DNA from: Flavobacteriaceae bacterium PS02336
GTDB taxonomy: Bacteria > Bacteroidota > Bacteroidia > Flavobacteriales > Flavobacteriaceae
DNA: 64,000 nt
Reading direction: 5' to 3'
Assembly (NCBI GenBank): GCA_029960065.1
Contig: JASCOF010000004.1
Location: 186,001 to 250,000 of the forward strand
Shown here: piece by piece, positions 1 through 8,429 of the stretch
Layout: each line of letters begins with the position of its first letter
Numbering within the stretch: position 1 is the first letter of the stretch
The notes under the pieces: model-generated
Seen by the model: only the letters and a program-made list of their open reading frames with translations
Databases searched by the model: none
What the model was told of the DNA's origin: nothing
Position numbers and translations under genes: made by a program

Positions 1-1
1 T

Positions 2-1480
2 ATTTACTGCTTAAGCCGTAAAAAAGTAGAATCAATTGCCGAAGTTTTACAAGTCAACGGAATCAGCGCTGTTCCTTATCATGCTGGTTTAGATGCAAAA
101 ACCCGCGCCAAACATCAAGATATGTTTTTGATGGAAGATGTAGATGTTGTTGTAGCGACAATTGCATTCGGAATGGGAATTGATAAACCAGACGTTCGCT
201 TTGTAATTCACCACGATATTCCAAAATCATTAGAAAGTTATTACCAAGAAACGGGTCGTGCAGGACGTGACGGAGGAGAAGGACATTGTTTGGCGTATTA
301 CTCCTATAAAGATGTAGAAAAGCTAGAGAAATTTATGTCTGGGAAACCAGTTGCAGAACAGGAAATTGGTTTTGCACTTTTGCAGGAAGTGGTGGCTTAC
401 GCCGAAACTTCAATGTCACGCCGAAAATTCTTGCTTCATTATTTTGGAGAAGAGTTTGACAGTGAAACAGGTGAAGGTGCAGATATGGACGATAACGTTC
501 GTAATCCAAAAAGTAAAGTAGAAGCAAAAGAACAAGTGGTTAAACTTCTTGAAATTGTTCGCGATACCAAACATATCTATAAATCGAAAGAAATTGTCTT
601 TACTTTAATTGGTCGTATCAATGCGGTTATTAAAGCACATAAAACAGATACCCAGCCTTATTTCGGTTCAGGATCAAGTCATGACGAAAAATATTGGATG
701 GCATTATTAAGACAGGTCTTAGTAACTGGATACTTATCTAAAGATATTGAAACATACGGTGTCATAAAAATTACACAAGAAGGTTTAGATTATATCAAAA
801 ATCCAGTTTCATTTATGATGTCTGAGGATCATGAGTACAGCGAAGCAGACGATGAAGCGATAGTTACAGCAGCAAAATCATCTGGCACTGCTGATGAAGT
901 TTTAACTGGAATGCTTCGTGAACTTCGTAAAAAAGTAGCCAAAAAACTTGGAGTGCCTCCATTTGTTGTTTTTCAAGATCCTTCTCTTGAAGATATGGCT
1001 TTAAAATATCCAATAACGATACAGGAATTATATAATATTCACGGTGTTGGAGAAGGAAAAGCTAAAAAATACGGAAGCGAATTTGTGGCGCTAATCAGCA
1101 GGTATGTTGAAGATAATGATATTATTCGTCCAGATGATCTTGTAGTAAAATCTACTGGAGTTAACTCAGCAAATAAATTATATATCATTCAGAACATCGA
1201 CCGAAAACTGTCGTTGAACGATATTGCTTCTGCAAAAGGCTTAACGATGGATGCTTTGATCAAAGAAATGGAGCAGATCGTATATTCTGGAACCAAATTA
1301 AATATCAAATATTGGATTGATGATATGCTTGATGATGACCAGCAGGAAGAAATTCACGATTATTTCATGGAATCAGAATCGGATAAAATCGAAGATGCAT
1401 TGAAAGAATTTGATGGCGATTACGATATTGACGAATTGCGTTTAATGCGTATAAAGTTTATTAGTGAAGTCGCGAATTAA
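2..1480 (+). CDS. recQ: ATP-dependent DNA helicase RecQ (5' end outside window)
   Basis: 3'-to-5' DNA helicase acting in recombination and repair. The reading frame is open from base 2, so the first internal ATG (122) is not the start; the DEAD-box ATPase half lies upstream of the window. Visible parts, in order: the helicase C-terminal lobe with motif V (ATIAFGMGIDKPDVRFV) and motif VI with its arginine finger (YYQETGRAGRDG); an RQC region; an HRDC domain (about bases 900-1110); and a helical acidic tail. The subdomain that in E. coli RecQ holds zinc through four cysteines reads SMSRRKFLLHYFGEEFD and then an acidic stretch without any cysteine, so the zinc site is absent. Family identity is very clear; the cysteine loss is directly visible. 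Confidence 0.95.
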   Translation: MYCLSRKKVESIAEVLQVNGISAVPYHAGLDAKTRAKHQDMFLMEDVDVVVATIAFGMGIDKPDVRFVIHHDIPKSLESYYQETGRAGRDGGEGHCLAYYSYKDVEKLEKFMSGKPVAEQEIGFALLQEVVAYAETSMSRRKFLLHYFGEEFDSETGEGADMDDNVRNPKSKVEAKEQVVKLLEIVRDTKHIYKSKEIVFTLIGRINAVIKAHKTDTQPYFGSGSSHDEKYWMALLRQVLVTGYLSKDIETYGVIKITQEGLDYIKNPVSFMMSEDHEYSEADDEAIVTAAKSSGTADEVLTGMLRELRKKVAKKLGVPPFVVFQDPSLEDMALKYPITIQELYNIHGVGEGKAKKYGSEFVALISRYVEDNDIIRPDDLVVKSTGVNSANKLYIIQNIDRKLSLNDIASAKGLTMDALIKEMEQIVYSGTKLNIKYWIDDMLDDDQQEEIHDYFMESESDKIEDALKEFDGDYDIDELRLMRIKFISEVAN

Positions 1481-1488
1481 AAAGTTTA

Positions 1489-1540
1489 CAGTCTCGGTTT
1501 TCAGTTTACAGTTTTTCGCTGAAACTGAAAACTGAGACTG
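1489..1540. terminator. Inverted repeat between convergent genes
   Basis: Two 19-base arms (1489-1507 and 1522-1540) are complementary except at one position and flank a 14-base loop. The element lies between the convergent recQ and the small gene at 1548 and could stop transcription from both sides. It lacks a long T run, so it may equally be a dispersed repeat: part of the arm sequence (ACTGAGACTGAAAACT) recurs at about 5690-5706. Confidence 0.55.
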
Positions 1541-1547
1541 CGATTTA

Positions 1548-1790
1548 TTACTGCTCAATATAAACTTCCCCGCGATGCGGTTTTAGAGCATCTCTTACCT
1601 GGATCATATTTTCGTCAGTAACAACCATAAAAGCAATGGCGTGCATATCATTTATGATTGAAAATCCTGTAATGTTTAAAGGTAATTTTTCAATTGCAAT
1701 ATATTCTTTCAAATGGATTTCGTGGTGCTCTGCAGTTTTTGCAGAAGCCGGTCCACGGAAATCCCAAATCAGTTTTATTTTTCTAGACAT
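1548..1790 (-). CDS. Small conserved hypothetical protein
   Basis: An 80-residue protein that I do not recognise by name. It begins MSRKIKLIWDFRG and contains paired histidines (AEHHEIHLKEY) near residue 22, followed by an alternating hydrophobic pattern compatible with a small alpha/beta fold. There is no signal peptide and no membrane segment, so it is probably cytoplasmic. Codon use and the compact full-length frame look genuine. It is convergent with recQ and separated from it by the inverted repeat at 1489-1540. No function can be assigned from sequence alone. Confidence 0.7.
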   Translation of the reverse strand: MSRKIKLIWDFRGPASAKTAEHHEIHLKEYIAIEKLPLNITGFSIINDMHAIAFMVVTDENMIQVRDALKPHRGEVYIEQ

Positions 1791-2099
1791 TTTTTTTAAA
1801 GGTGCAAAGGTTCAGAGTTGCAAAGGTACAAAGGTTAGTTTGAAAAAAAAGGTTCTGAGGTTCTGAGTTTTTTTCTGTAGAGACGCACTGTAGTGCGTCT
1901 AACGTATTGTAGATATTCGTTGCGTAGATGCACTGCGGTGCGTCTCTACTATATGCTTTGTGCTGAAAATCTCCAAAATCTGCTTAGATCTGTGTCAATC
2001 TGCGTGAAAATTTACAGTAAAGATAAAATCTCATTTCAAAATAGTACTTTTGCATCTTCTTTTCATAGAAAGAAAAGCTAATAGAATAAAAACAAAAAA
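1791..2099. repeat. Gene-free stretch made of repeat families
   Basis: No gene is supported here. Bases 1799-1836 hold a degenerate run built on CAAAGG (a family also found at 48619, 56428 and 56869). Bases 1877-1949 hold a palindromic element: GTAGAGACGCAC at the left end and GTGCGTCTCTAC at the right, with two inner AGACGCACTG-type palindromes. Bases 1970-2015 carry AATCTG-type repeats resembling those at 48716-48787. The promoter of the following FAD dehydrogenase must lie near 2030-2080; ATAGTACTTTTGC at about 2041-2053 contains a good -7 box (TACTTTTG). Confidence 0.7.
1877..1949. repeat. Palindromic intergenic element (GTAGAGACGCAC ends)
   Basis: The ends are perfect inverted copies of each other (GTAGAGACGCAC at 1877-1888, GTGCGTCTCTAC at 1938-1949). 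Inside, each end carries its own small palindrome around CTGTAG and CTGCGG. This is a dispersed palindrome of the REP type rather than a terminator, because no T run follows. Confidence 0.7.
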
Positions 2100-3659
2100 A
2101 TGCCTAAAGAACTTTTACTTCAAGTAACACCAGAAATTGCTGCAAATGAATCCTTGCTAAAAGACTATTTGTCTAAGCAAATAAAAGTTTCTGCTCAAGA
2201 AATACAGCACGTTTCAATTTTAAAACGCTCTATTGATGCACGTCAAAAAGCGATTAAAATCAACTTGAAAGTTCTTATTTATCTAAAAGGCGAACCGTTT
2301 CAGGAAACCAAAATTGTACTTCCAGAATATAAAGACGTTTCAAAAGCGCAGGAAGTTATTGTTGTGGGTGCTGGTCCAGCTGGACTTTTTGCTGCTTTAC
2401 AATTAATCGAATTGGGTTTAAAGCCCATTGTACTCGAACGCGGAAAAGACGTTCGCGGACGCCGTCGTGATTTAAAAGCAATTAATAGAGAACATATCGT
2501 AAACGAAGATTCTAATTATTGTTTTGGCGAGGGCGGTGCAGGAACGTATTCTGACGGGAAATTATACACACGTTCTAAAAAACGCGGCGATGTAACTAGA
2601 ATTTTAGAACTTTTAGTTGCTTTTGGAGCTTCAGAAGATATTTTGGTAGAAGCGCATCCGCATATTGGGACTAATAAACTCCCTAAAATTATTGAAGATA
2701 TCCGCGAAAAAATTATCGAATTCGGCGGGCAGGTTTTGTTTGAAACCCGAGTAAACGATATTTTGGTAAAGAACAATGAAGTGGAGGGTATCGTAACGCA
2801 AAACGGAGATAAAATTCTAGCCAATAAATTAATCTTGGCGACTGGACATTCGGCGCGTGATATTTTTGAATTATTAGATAAAAAGAAAATTTTAATAGAA
2901 GCAAAACCTTTTGCTTTGGGAGTTCGTGCAGAACATTCGCAGGAGTTAATAGACAGTATTCAATATAGCTGTGATTATCGCGGAGAACATTTGCCACCAG
3001 CGCCATATTCTATTGTAAAACAAGTTAACGGTCGCGGCATGTACTCGTTCTGTATGTGTCCGGGAGGTGTAATCGCGCCTTGTGCTACAAGTCCTGGAGA
3101 AGTAGTTACAAATGGCTGGTCGCCATCAAAACGTGATCAATCTACAGCGAATTCTGGAATTGTGGTCGAATTAAAATTGGAAGATTTTAAACCTTTTGCA
3201 AAATTTGGTGCTTTAGCTGGAATGGAATTTCAAAAAAGTATCGAACAAAAAGCGTGGTATTTGGCTGGGCAAACTCAAAAAGTTCCAGCGCAAAGAATGA
3301 TCGATTTTACACAAAGTAAAGTTTCATCAGATATTCCGAAAACTTCTTATGTTCCTGGAACGACTTCGGTTGAATTGGGACAAGTTTTTCCGGGTTTTTT
3401 AACTCAGATTATGCGTCAGGGTTTCCAGGATTTTGGAAAATCAATGCGTGGTTATTTAACAAACGAAGCCATTTTGCACGCGCCAGAAAGTAGAACTTCG
3501 TCACCGGTTAGAATTCCACGTGATTCTATGACTTTAGAACATTTGCAAATCAAAGGATTATATCCGTGTGGAGAAGGTGCAGGTTACGCCGGCGGAATCA
3601 TTTCTGCAGCGATTGATGGTGAAAAATGTGCGTTGATGATTGCGGAGTCCTTGAAATAA
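2100..3659 (+). CDS. FAD-dependent dehydrogenase (COG2509 type)
   Basis: A 519-residue flavoprotein of the uncharacterised FAD-dependent dehydrogenase family. About 85 N-terminal residues form a separate small domain before the dinucleotide-binding motif VIVVGAGPAGLFAAL (about residues 86-100). The family block FGEGGAGTYSDGKLYTR follows near residue 140, and the C-terminal FAD contact CGEGAGYAGGIISAAIDG is near residue 490. It has no signal peptide, so it is cytoplasmic. The substrate is unknown; sequence relatives are sometimes compared with geranylgeranyl-reductase-like flavoproteins. The start ATG follows an A-rich stretch, as usual in this genome. It is a single-gene unit, with a promoter for the next gene just after its stop. 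Confidence 0.9.
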   Translation: MPKELLLQVTPEIAANESLLKDYLSKQIKVSAQEIQHVSILKRSIDARQKAIKINLKVLIYLKGEPFQETKIVLPEYKDVSKAQEVIVVGAGPAGLFAALQLIELGLKPIVLERGKDVRGRRRDLKAINREHIVNEDSNYCFGEGGAGTYSDGKLYTRSKKRGDVTRILELLVAFGASEDILVEAHPHIGTNKLPKIIEDIREKIIEFGGQVLFETRVNDILVKNNEVEGIVTQNGDKILANKLILATGHSARDIFELLDKKKILIEAKPFALGVRAEHSQELIDSIQYSCDYRGEHLPPAPYSIVKQVNGRGMYSFCMCPGGVIAPCATSPGEVVTNGWSPSKRDQSTANSGIVVELKLEDFKPFAKFGALAGMEFQKSIEQKAWYLAGQTQKVPAQRMIDFTQSKVSSDIPKTSYVPGTTSVELGQVFPGFLTQIMRQGFQDFGKSMRGYLTNEAILHAPESRTSSPVRIPRDSMTLEHLQIKGLYPCGEGAGYAGGIISAAIDGEKCALMIAESLK

Positions 3660-3676
3660 TTGATCTCAACATTTTT

Positions 3677-3704
3677 TTGTGTAGTAAAAAGATTGTTATC
3701 TTAG
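3677..3704 (+). promoter_or_regulatory. Promoter of the SUKH gene
   Basis: TTG (3677-3679), 17 bases, then TATCTTAG (3697-3704), one mismatch from the TAnnTTTG -7 box. The predicted transcript start near 3710 would coincide with the upstream TTG codon at 3709 and therefore favours ATG 3736 as the translation start. Confidence 0.6.
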
Positions 3705-3735
3705 TGGTTTGATTCTAATAGAAATTGCCCCAAAG

Positions 3736-4437
3736 ATGACTATAAAAGACATTGAAACAAAATACGGATTCGAATTTCCAGTTTTATACAAACAATTAGA
3801 TGCCGATGGCATGCTGGATGTTGGAGAATACGGTCCAAATTGGTTTACAGAAGTTTATCCTACTTTAAAAGATAATCCACCTTTACTTTTGCATTCTTAT
3901 GATTTTGAATCACTTAATTTAAAATCGGTTGCAGAAGAAATTGAAGAACTGAGAGATCCAGAAGATTATCGAAATATAAATCCTGAATTTAAATTTATTC
4001 CGTTTGCCAAAAGCGGTGGCGGAGATCATTATTGTTTTTTTCTAAATGAAGAAGAAAATGGAGATGTGCCAATCGTTTTTGTATGGCATGATTCCAATGA
4101 AGTCAACTATCTCGCTAAAAACCTGCAGGATTTTATCTTTAAAGTTTTACTGATAGATATGTCTCAGCAAGATCTTTATAACGAATTGAGCGATGAAGAA
4201 TTTAGAAGTGATTTAGAATCTGTTTTTAAATCTCATCAAAAGTACTTAACCGATCGCCAGCGAGAGATTTTGTCAGGAATATTGAAACGCGAAATTATAG
4301 ATTACGAAATTAATGTATCTCCAAAAATAAAAGAATCGGCAAGAGGATTATTGACAGATGTTGAACTGGAAACGATTGTCAATGAAATTATTCCTTTTGA
4401 TAAAATGAATAAAAGTTTTAAATATTCAAACGAATAA
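3736..4437 (+). CDS. SMI1/KNR4 (SUKH) family protein
   Basis: SUKH-superfamily protein of 233 residues. The recognisable core is LPxx-like YGFEFPVLYKQL at the N-terminus, an FIPFAKSGGGDHYCFFLN segment near residue 90, and PIVFVWHDSNEV, the pattern of the family's central sheet. In bacteria, SUKH proteins are often immunity proteins of contact-dependent or polymorphic toxins, or stand-alone cytoplasmic proteins. No toxin is visible nearby. A longer frame begins with TTG at 3709, but the promoter position supports the ATG at 3736. It is followed 29 bases later by an unrecognised acidic protein in the same direction, probably co-transcribed. The role as immunity protein is inference. Confidence 0.75.
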   Translation: MTIKDIETKYGFEFPVLYKQLDADGMLDVGEYGPNWFTEVYPTLKDNPPLLLHSYDFESLNLKSVAEEIEELRDPEDYRNINPEFKFIPFAKSGGGDHYCFFLNEEENGDVPIVFVWHDSNEVNYLAKNLQDFIFKVLLIDMSQQDLYNELSDEEFRSDLESVFKSHQKYLTDRQREILSGILKREIIDYEINVSPKIKESARGLLTDVELETIVNEIIPFDKMNKSFKYSNE

Positions 4438-4466
4438 TCCTTATTTTAAATCCATAAAAGCCTTTT

Positions 4467-5555
4467 ATGAAAAATATTTTTGCGAATTTATTTAATAGAA
4501 ATAACGATCCGAAATCCATAATTTCATTTGATGTTATAAATCCCATTTACTCGTATTTATATAATGAACAAGCGAGTCTTGATTTTAAAGTAAAAGGGAT
4601 TCAGGAAAATGTTATTGTCAATTTGTTTTACTTTCCGGGCTCATTAGATCATGAAGAAGGAAATGCAGAAATTAAAAAAGCTGGTTTTAATAATTCTTAT
4701 GAAGTTTTAAATGAACTTTATAAAAAAATGAATATTGGTACTCTTTCCGAAGAAATGATCCAAGAAGGATTAGAATACGATTTTATACATATTCAATTTT
4801 ACTCTGAACCGACTGTAGAAGAGAAAAAGTTTTTTAAACGTTCCATTAAAAATTTCGTTATATTTTTTTGCTCTACGAATAGTTTAGAAACAAACGATTT
4901 TAGAATATTATATTCAGGAAAACATTTCTTTGATTACACAAAGGGATTATTGGAAAGTGAAGTTCTAGATGTAAATAATCCGAAGAATGAAAGTGAAGAA
5001 ATTGGAATAAGAGATTTTAAAAAAGTGCTTCAGGGAATTTGTCAGTATTTAAATATTGAAATTCCAGAAAGTGTAGAACTTCCATCTTCTGAAAATTTAT
5101 TAGCAAATGAAGAAGCAACAGAAACAGATTTTGAAGAGTTTATACAATTGGTCTCTAGAGGAAATATTGAAGAAAAAGAGCTGAAAAAACACTCAAAAAA
5201 ACTTTTCAAAAATTATAAAAAAGAAGCAAGTGAATACCATGATATTGTCGAAGATCATTTTACCTTTTTTGAAAGTATTGATGCTTGGAACAGCGACTGG
5301 AAATTTGATCCCGAAGATGCAGAGTACTTCATTTCTAATTTAATTGGCGAAGATTTTACTTTTGCCTACCCTGAAGAAACCTACAGTCACGATTTGTTTC
5401 CTTATATTCAATCAGAATTAGAAAAATCGAATCTTGAATTATTGACTTATGAAACTTTTGGTGACAATTACCTGTTTTTTGTCGCCAATAAAGATGAAGT
5501 CGAAAGAATCTTAGAATTGTCTGAATTAACGAAGATTGAAATTAATCAGTTGTAA
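4467..5555 (+). CDS. Unrecognised acidic protein downstream of the SUKH gene
   Basis: A 362-residue, strongly acidic, cytoplasmic protein without signal peptide or membrane segments. It seems to have two halves: residues 1-200, with a hydrophobic alpha/beta pattern, and residues 215-362 (from EEFIQLVSRG to the end), which look like a separate domain with DW and DPEDAEYF motifs. The second half vaguely recalls the small DUF6630-type proteins, but I cannot confirm that. It lies 29 bases after the SUKH gene and probably shares its promoter. The pairing resembles clusters of orphan immunity proteins; function is otherwise unknown. Confidence 0.65.
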   Translation: MKNIFANLFNRNNDPKSIISFDVINPIYSYLYNEQASLDFKVKGIQENVIVNLFYFPGSLDHEEGNAEIKKAGFNNSYEVLNELYKKMNIGTLSEEMIQEGLEYDFIHIQFYSEPTVEEKKFFKRSIKNFVIFFCSTNSLETNDFRILYSGKHFFDYTKGLLESEVLDVNNPKNESEEIGIRDFKKVLQGICQYLNIEIPESVELPSSENLLANEEATETDFEEFIQLVSRGNIEEKELKKHSKKLFKNYKKEASEYHDIVEDHFTFFESIDAWNSDWKFDPEDAEYFISNLIGEDFTFAYPEETYSHDLFPYIQSELEKSNLELLTYETFGDNYLFFVANKDEVERILELSELTKIEINQL

Positions 5556-5569
5556 AAATAACCACATTT

Positions 5570-5671
5570 TTGTCATTCCGAGGATCGAGGAATCACACTA
5601 GTAACTCCGCAAAGATTGATAAAATTCTGTGCAGAATTAATAGTATGATCCTTCCTTCATCAGGATGACAA
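5570..5671. repeat. TGTCA-ended imperfect inverted repeat
   Basis: The left arm (5570-5598) begins TTGTCATTCCGAGG and the right arm (5643-5671) ends CAGGATGACAA; reverse-complemented, the arms agree over most of about 29 bases. The pattern TGTCA..C.GAG followed by TCGA matches the units around the GIY-YIG gene at 26987-27720, so the two are probably branches of one repeat superfamily. Confidence 0.7.
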
Positions 5672-5712
5672 GATTGTGTTGAAAACTGTGACTGAGACTG
5701 AAAACTAAATAT

Positions 5713-6672
5713 TTACGGAATCAAAATAATCTTTCCTGTGCTTTTTCTGCTTTCTAAGAAATCATGCGCCAGCTTTCCATCTGATAATTTAAAAGAGGTA
5801 GGTTCTGAAAGTTTGATTTTTCCAGCAACAATCCAATCGAATAATTGTGTGGATCTTTTGATTCTTTCGTCTTTAGAGTTTAAATAACTCCATAAATCGC
5901 CTCCTGTTAGGGTTTTAGAGGTATCCATTAACATTCTTGGATCTATTGCCGATGGATCTCCGCCCGCCATTCCAAAGAAAACAACTTGCCCGCATTCTTT
6001 GGTAACTTCAAAACTTTCCATTAAGGTGCTTCCAATACTGTCATAAACAGCATCAACACCTTTTGGTAAAACTTTAAAAATTTGAGATTTCCAATCTTCA
6101 TTATAAAGAAAAACATGATCTGCGCCTTGTTCAAAACCAATCTTTGCTTTTTCAGAAGAGGAAGTTAAACCAATAACATTAGCGCCTAAAAGTTTACTAA
6201 TTTGTGTTAGAATCTGCCCGACTCCGCCAGCAACGGCGTGAATTAAAACGGTTTCACCTTTTGCTGTTTTATGACTATCCGTAGCTAAATAATGTGCCGT
6301 CAAACCTTGTAATAAAACCGAAGCAGCAGTTTCAAACGAAATATTTTCAGGCAATGGTAAAACATGATTTACATTCACGGCAACCAATTCTGCATTTGCA
6401 AAAGGAACATCGGCGAAAGCCACACGGTCTCCAATTTTATATTCAGTATGATTGTTGGCGTCAATAACAATTCCGGCTCCTTCGTAACCCGCTATAAAAG
6501 GCGGATTTCCTTTTAAATGGTAATTTCCTTTTCGTCTGTAAACATCGGCAAAATTCAATCCTATTGCTTTCATTTCGACTAAAATCTCGTCGTTTTTCAA
6601 CTGCGGATTAGGAATCTCGATATATTCTAAAACATCTGAATCTCCAAAAGTAGAGAAGGTAAGTGCTTTCAT
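5713..6672 (-). CDS. Quinone oxidoreductase, zinc-free MDR family
   Basis: NADPH-dependent quinone reductase-like medium-chain dehydrogenase, 319 residues, the usual length. The N-terminal GroES-like fold has the family block GLNFADVYRRKG (about residue 38) and FIAGYEGAGIV. The Rossmann part carries VLIHAVAGGVGQILTQ near residue 143, which is the A-x-x-G-V-G nucleotide motif of the QOR branch. The structural and catalytic zinc cysteines of alcohol dehydrogenases are absent, as expected for this branch. Cytoplasmic, probably reducing quinones or enones. It is transcribed alone; a hairpin at 6714-6753 separates it from the M24 peptidase upstream. Confidence 0.9.
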   Translation of the reverse strand: MKALTFSTFGDSDVLEYIEIPNPQLKNDEILVEMKAIGLNFADVYRRKGNYHLKGNPPFIAGYEGAGIVIDANNHTEYKIGDRVAFADVPFANAELVAVNVNHVLPLPENISFETAASVLLQGLTAHYLATDSHKTAKGETVLIHAVAGGVGQILTQISKLLGANVIGLTSSSEKAKIGFEQGADHVFLYNEDWKSQIFKVLPKGVDAVYDSIGSTLMESFEVTKECGQVVFFGMAGGDPSAIDPRMLMDTSKTLTGGDLWSYLNSKDERIKRSTQLFDWIVAGKIKLSEPTSFKLSDGKLAHDFLESRKSTGKIILIP

Positions 6673-6713
6673 TTTTAATTTGTTTAAGAATACAAAGTAC
6701 GTGAAAATTCAAA

Positions 6714-6753
6714 AAAATAAGCCTCACTTAAAAATTTAAATGAGGCTTATTTG
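6714..6753 (-). terminator. Terminator of the M24 peptidase gene
   Basis: Hairpin with arms AAATAAGCCTCA and TGAGGCTTATTT, followed on the minus strand by a T run. It lies directly after the stop of the gene ending at 6770. Confidence 0.8.
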
Positions 6754-6769
6754 TTCTTTTTTTTTAGAA

Positions 6770-8173
6770 TTATATCTTAGGAAATTTCATTTCATTAAAA
6801 GTGCTTTTCTGCTTTGCTAAAGCCTCTACTTCCTGCCATTTTCTTGGAGATTCTGCAGAAAGGTTTTCGTATGAATCTTTGGTTATTAAAATGTCATCTT
6901 CAATACGAACGCCGATATTCCACCATTTCTTATCACATTTACTGTTAGCCGGAATGTAAATTCCAGGTTCAACCGTAAAGATCATGTTTTCTTTTAAACT
7001 GCTCATGTAATTTCCTTTATCATGAACGTCTAAACCAAGAAAATGAGAACAGCCGTGCGGATAATAAATTCTAACATCTTTAGGGTCTGTAATAATTCCT
7101 AGTTTGATTAATCCAGCTGCAATAACTTCTCTTGATTTTTTGTTTAAATCTTGAAAAGGAGTTCCAGCTTTACAGATTTTGAATACTTCTTCCTGAGCTT
7201 CATAAACCAATTGGTAAATTGCTTTTTGCTCTTCAGTAAATTTTCCATTTGCAGGAACTGTTCTGGTAACATCGGCAGAATAACCGTGATATTCAGATCC
7301 AACATCCATCAATAATAACTGGTTGTCAATTTTGGTTGCATTGTTTTCGCCATAGTGTAAAATACAGCCATTTGCGCCAGCCCCAACAATTGGAGGGTAG
7401 CCTTCGTCTTCTGCGCCATAATGTCTGTGGATGTATCTGTGGATTCCGTCTGCTTCATTCTCGCTCATATCTGGACCTACAGCTTTCATTACTTCGTTAT
7501 GCGCAATACACGAAAGTTTTACCGATTTTCGCATTAAGTCAATTTCTTCAGGAGTTTTTATTTCTCTTAAAGAATTAGTTATAGTATTGAAAAGCACTAC
7601 AGGAGCGTCATTTTCAGCTGTAATTGAAGCTTTAGATTTGAAAGATTCAATTAACCCAAAAAGATCAAAACCTGATTTGTTTTTGCCAAGATCTGTTGGA
7701 ATTTTATCGTAGATAATTTTATCAAATTTTTTGAAGTCGATTGCAAAAGCATTAAAATCTTTTCCATTATAAACAGTGGTAAAGCCTAATTTAGATTTTG
7801 CACCTTCAATACCTAAACGTCTTCCTGTCCAGGTTTCCTGTCCAGCGTTTCTTTCTCTCACAAAAAGAACTTCATTGTATTTTTCATCTCCTTGAGGTTC
7901 TTTAAAAAGCACTAAAACGGCATCTGGTTCTTTGTATCCTGTTAAATAATACATGTCAGGATTTGCATGATAAGTGTAATTAATATCTTTTGAAAAAACT
8001 CTTTCTGGATAAGAAAAAACTACCGCAACAGAATTGGCAGGCATTAAGTTTCTAAAAGCTTCGCGACGGCCTTTGTGAAATTCTTTTGAAAGGAAATCTG
8101 TTGGAAGATTTTCTTGTGAGTGAATTTGAAATCCGCAGATTAATAAAGTAACAAATAATAAAAACTGTTTCAT
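6770..8173 (-). CDS. Exported Xaa-Pro aminopeptidase (M24B)
   Basis: Metallopeptidase that removes an N-terminal residue ahead of proline; 467 residues from the chosen start. The signal peptide MKQFLLFVTLLICGFQIHSQ begins at 8173; the upstream in-frame ATG at 8218 would add a charged extension before it and is less likely. An aminopeptidase P N-terminal domain is followed by the pita-bread domain, with metal ligands in DVGSEYHGYSADVTRT, HFLGLDVHD, FTVEPGIY and GVRIEDD. Export suggests action on peptides in the periplasm. The gene stands alone, with its own terminator. Confidence 0.93.
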   Translation of the reverse strand: MKQFLLFVTLLICGFQIHSQENLPTDFLSKEFHKGRREAFRNLMPANSVAVVFSYPERVFSKDINYTYHANPDMYYLTGYKEPDAVLVLFKEPQGDEKYNEVLFVRERNAGQETWTGRRLGIEGAKSKLGFTTVYNGKDFNAFAIDFKKFDKIIYDKIPTDLGKNKSGFDLFGLIESFKSKASITAENDAPVVLFNTITNSLREIKTPEEIDLMRKSVKLSCIAHNEVMKAVGPDMSENEADGIHRYIHRHYGAEDEGYPPIVGAGANGCILHYGENNATKIDNQLLLMDVGSEYHGYSADVTRTVPANGKFTEEQKAIYQLVYEAQEEVFKICKAGTPFQDLNKKSREVIAAGLIKLGIITDPKDVRIYYPHGCSHFLGLDVHDKGNYMSSLKENMIFTVEPGIYIPANSKCDKKWWNIGVRIEDDILITKDSYENLSAESPRKWQEVEALAKQKSTFNEMKFPKI

Positions 8174-8429
8174 TTTTTGGTTTTTTGATGATGATTTTAG
8201 GTTTTTTGATCGATGCAAATTACAAAAAAAATGGAATCGAATACTTTAATTTAAATTTTTGATTTGTAATGATTTAAATAAAATAACGTAACTTAGATAT
8301 GGCTAAATTATGGCTGAGAATGAAATCAGACCAATTATTGGAAGCGATATTTTTTTGAGGAATTTAATAATTGGGCATAAATATTGAGAATCGAATGTTT
8401 ATAGGATAATTAATTTTAAAAACAATTTT

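Noticed and set aside
1893-2081. Open frame of 62 codons upstream of the FAD dehydrogenase gene
   Set aside because: It runs through repeat sequence and the promoter of the next gene.
3709-3735. TTG start extending the SUKH protein by nine residues
   Set aside because: It coincides with the predicted transcription start; the ATG at 3736 fits better.
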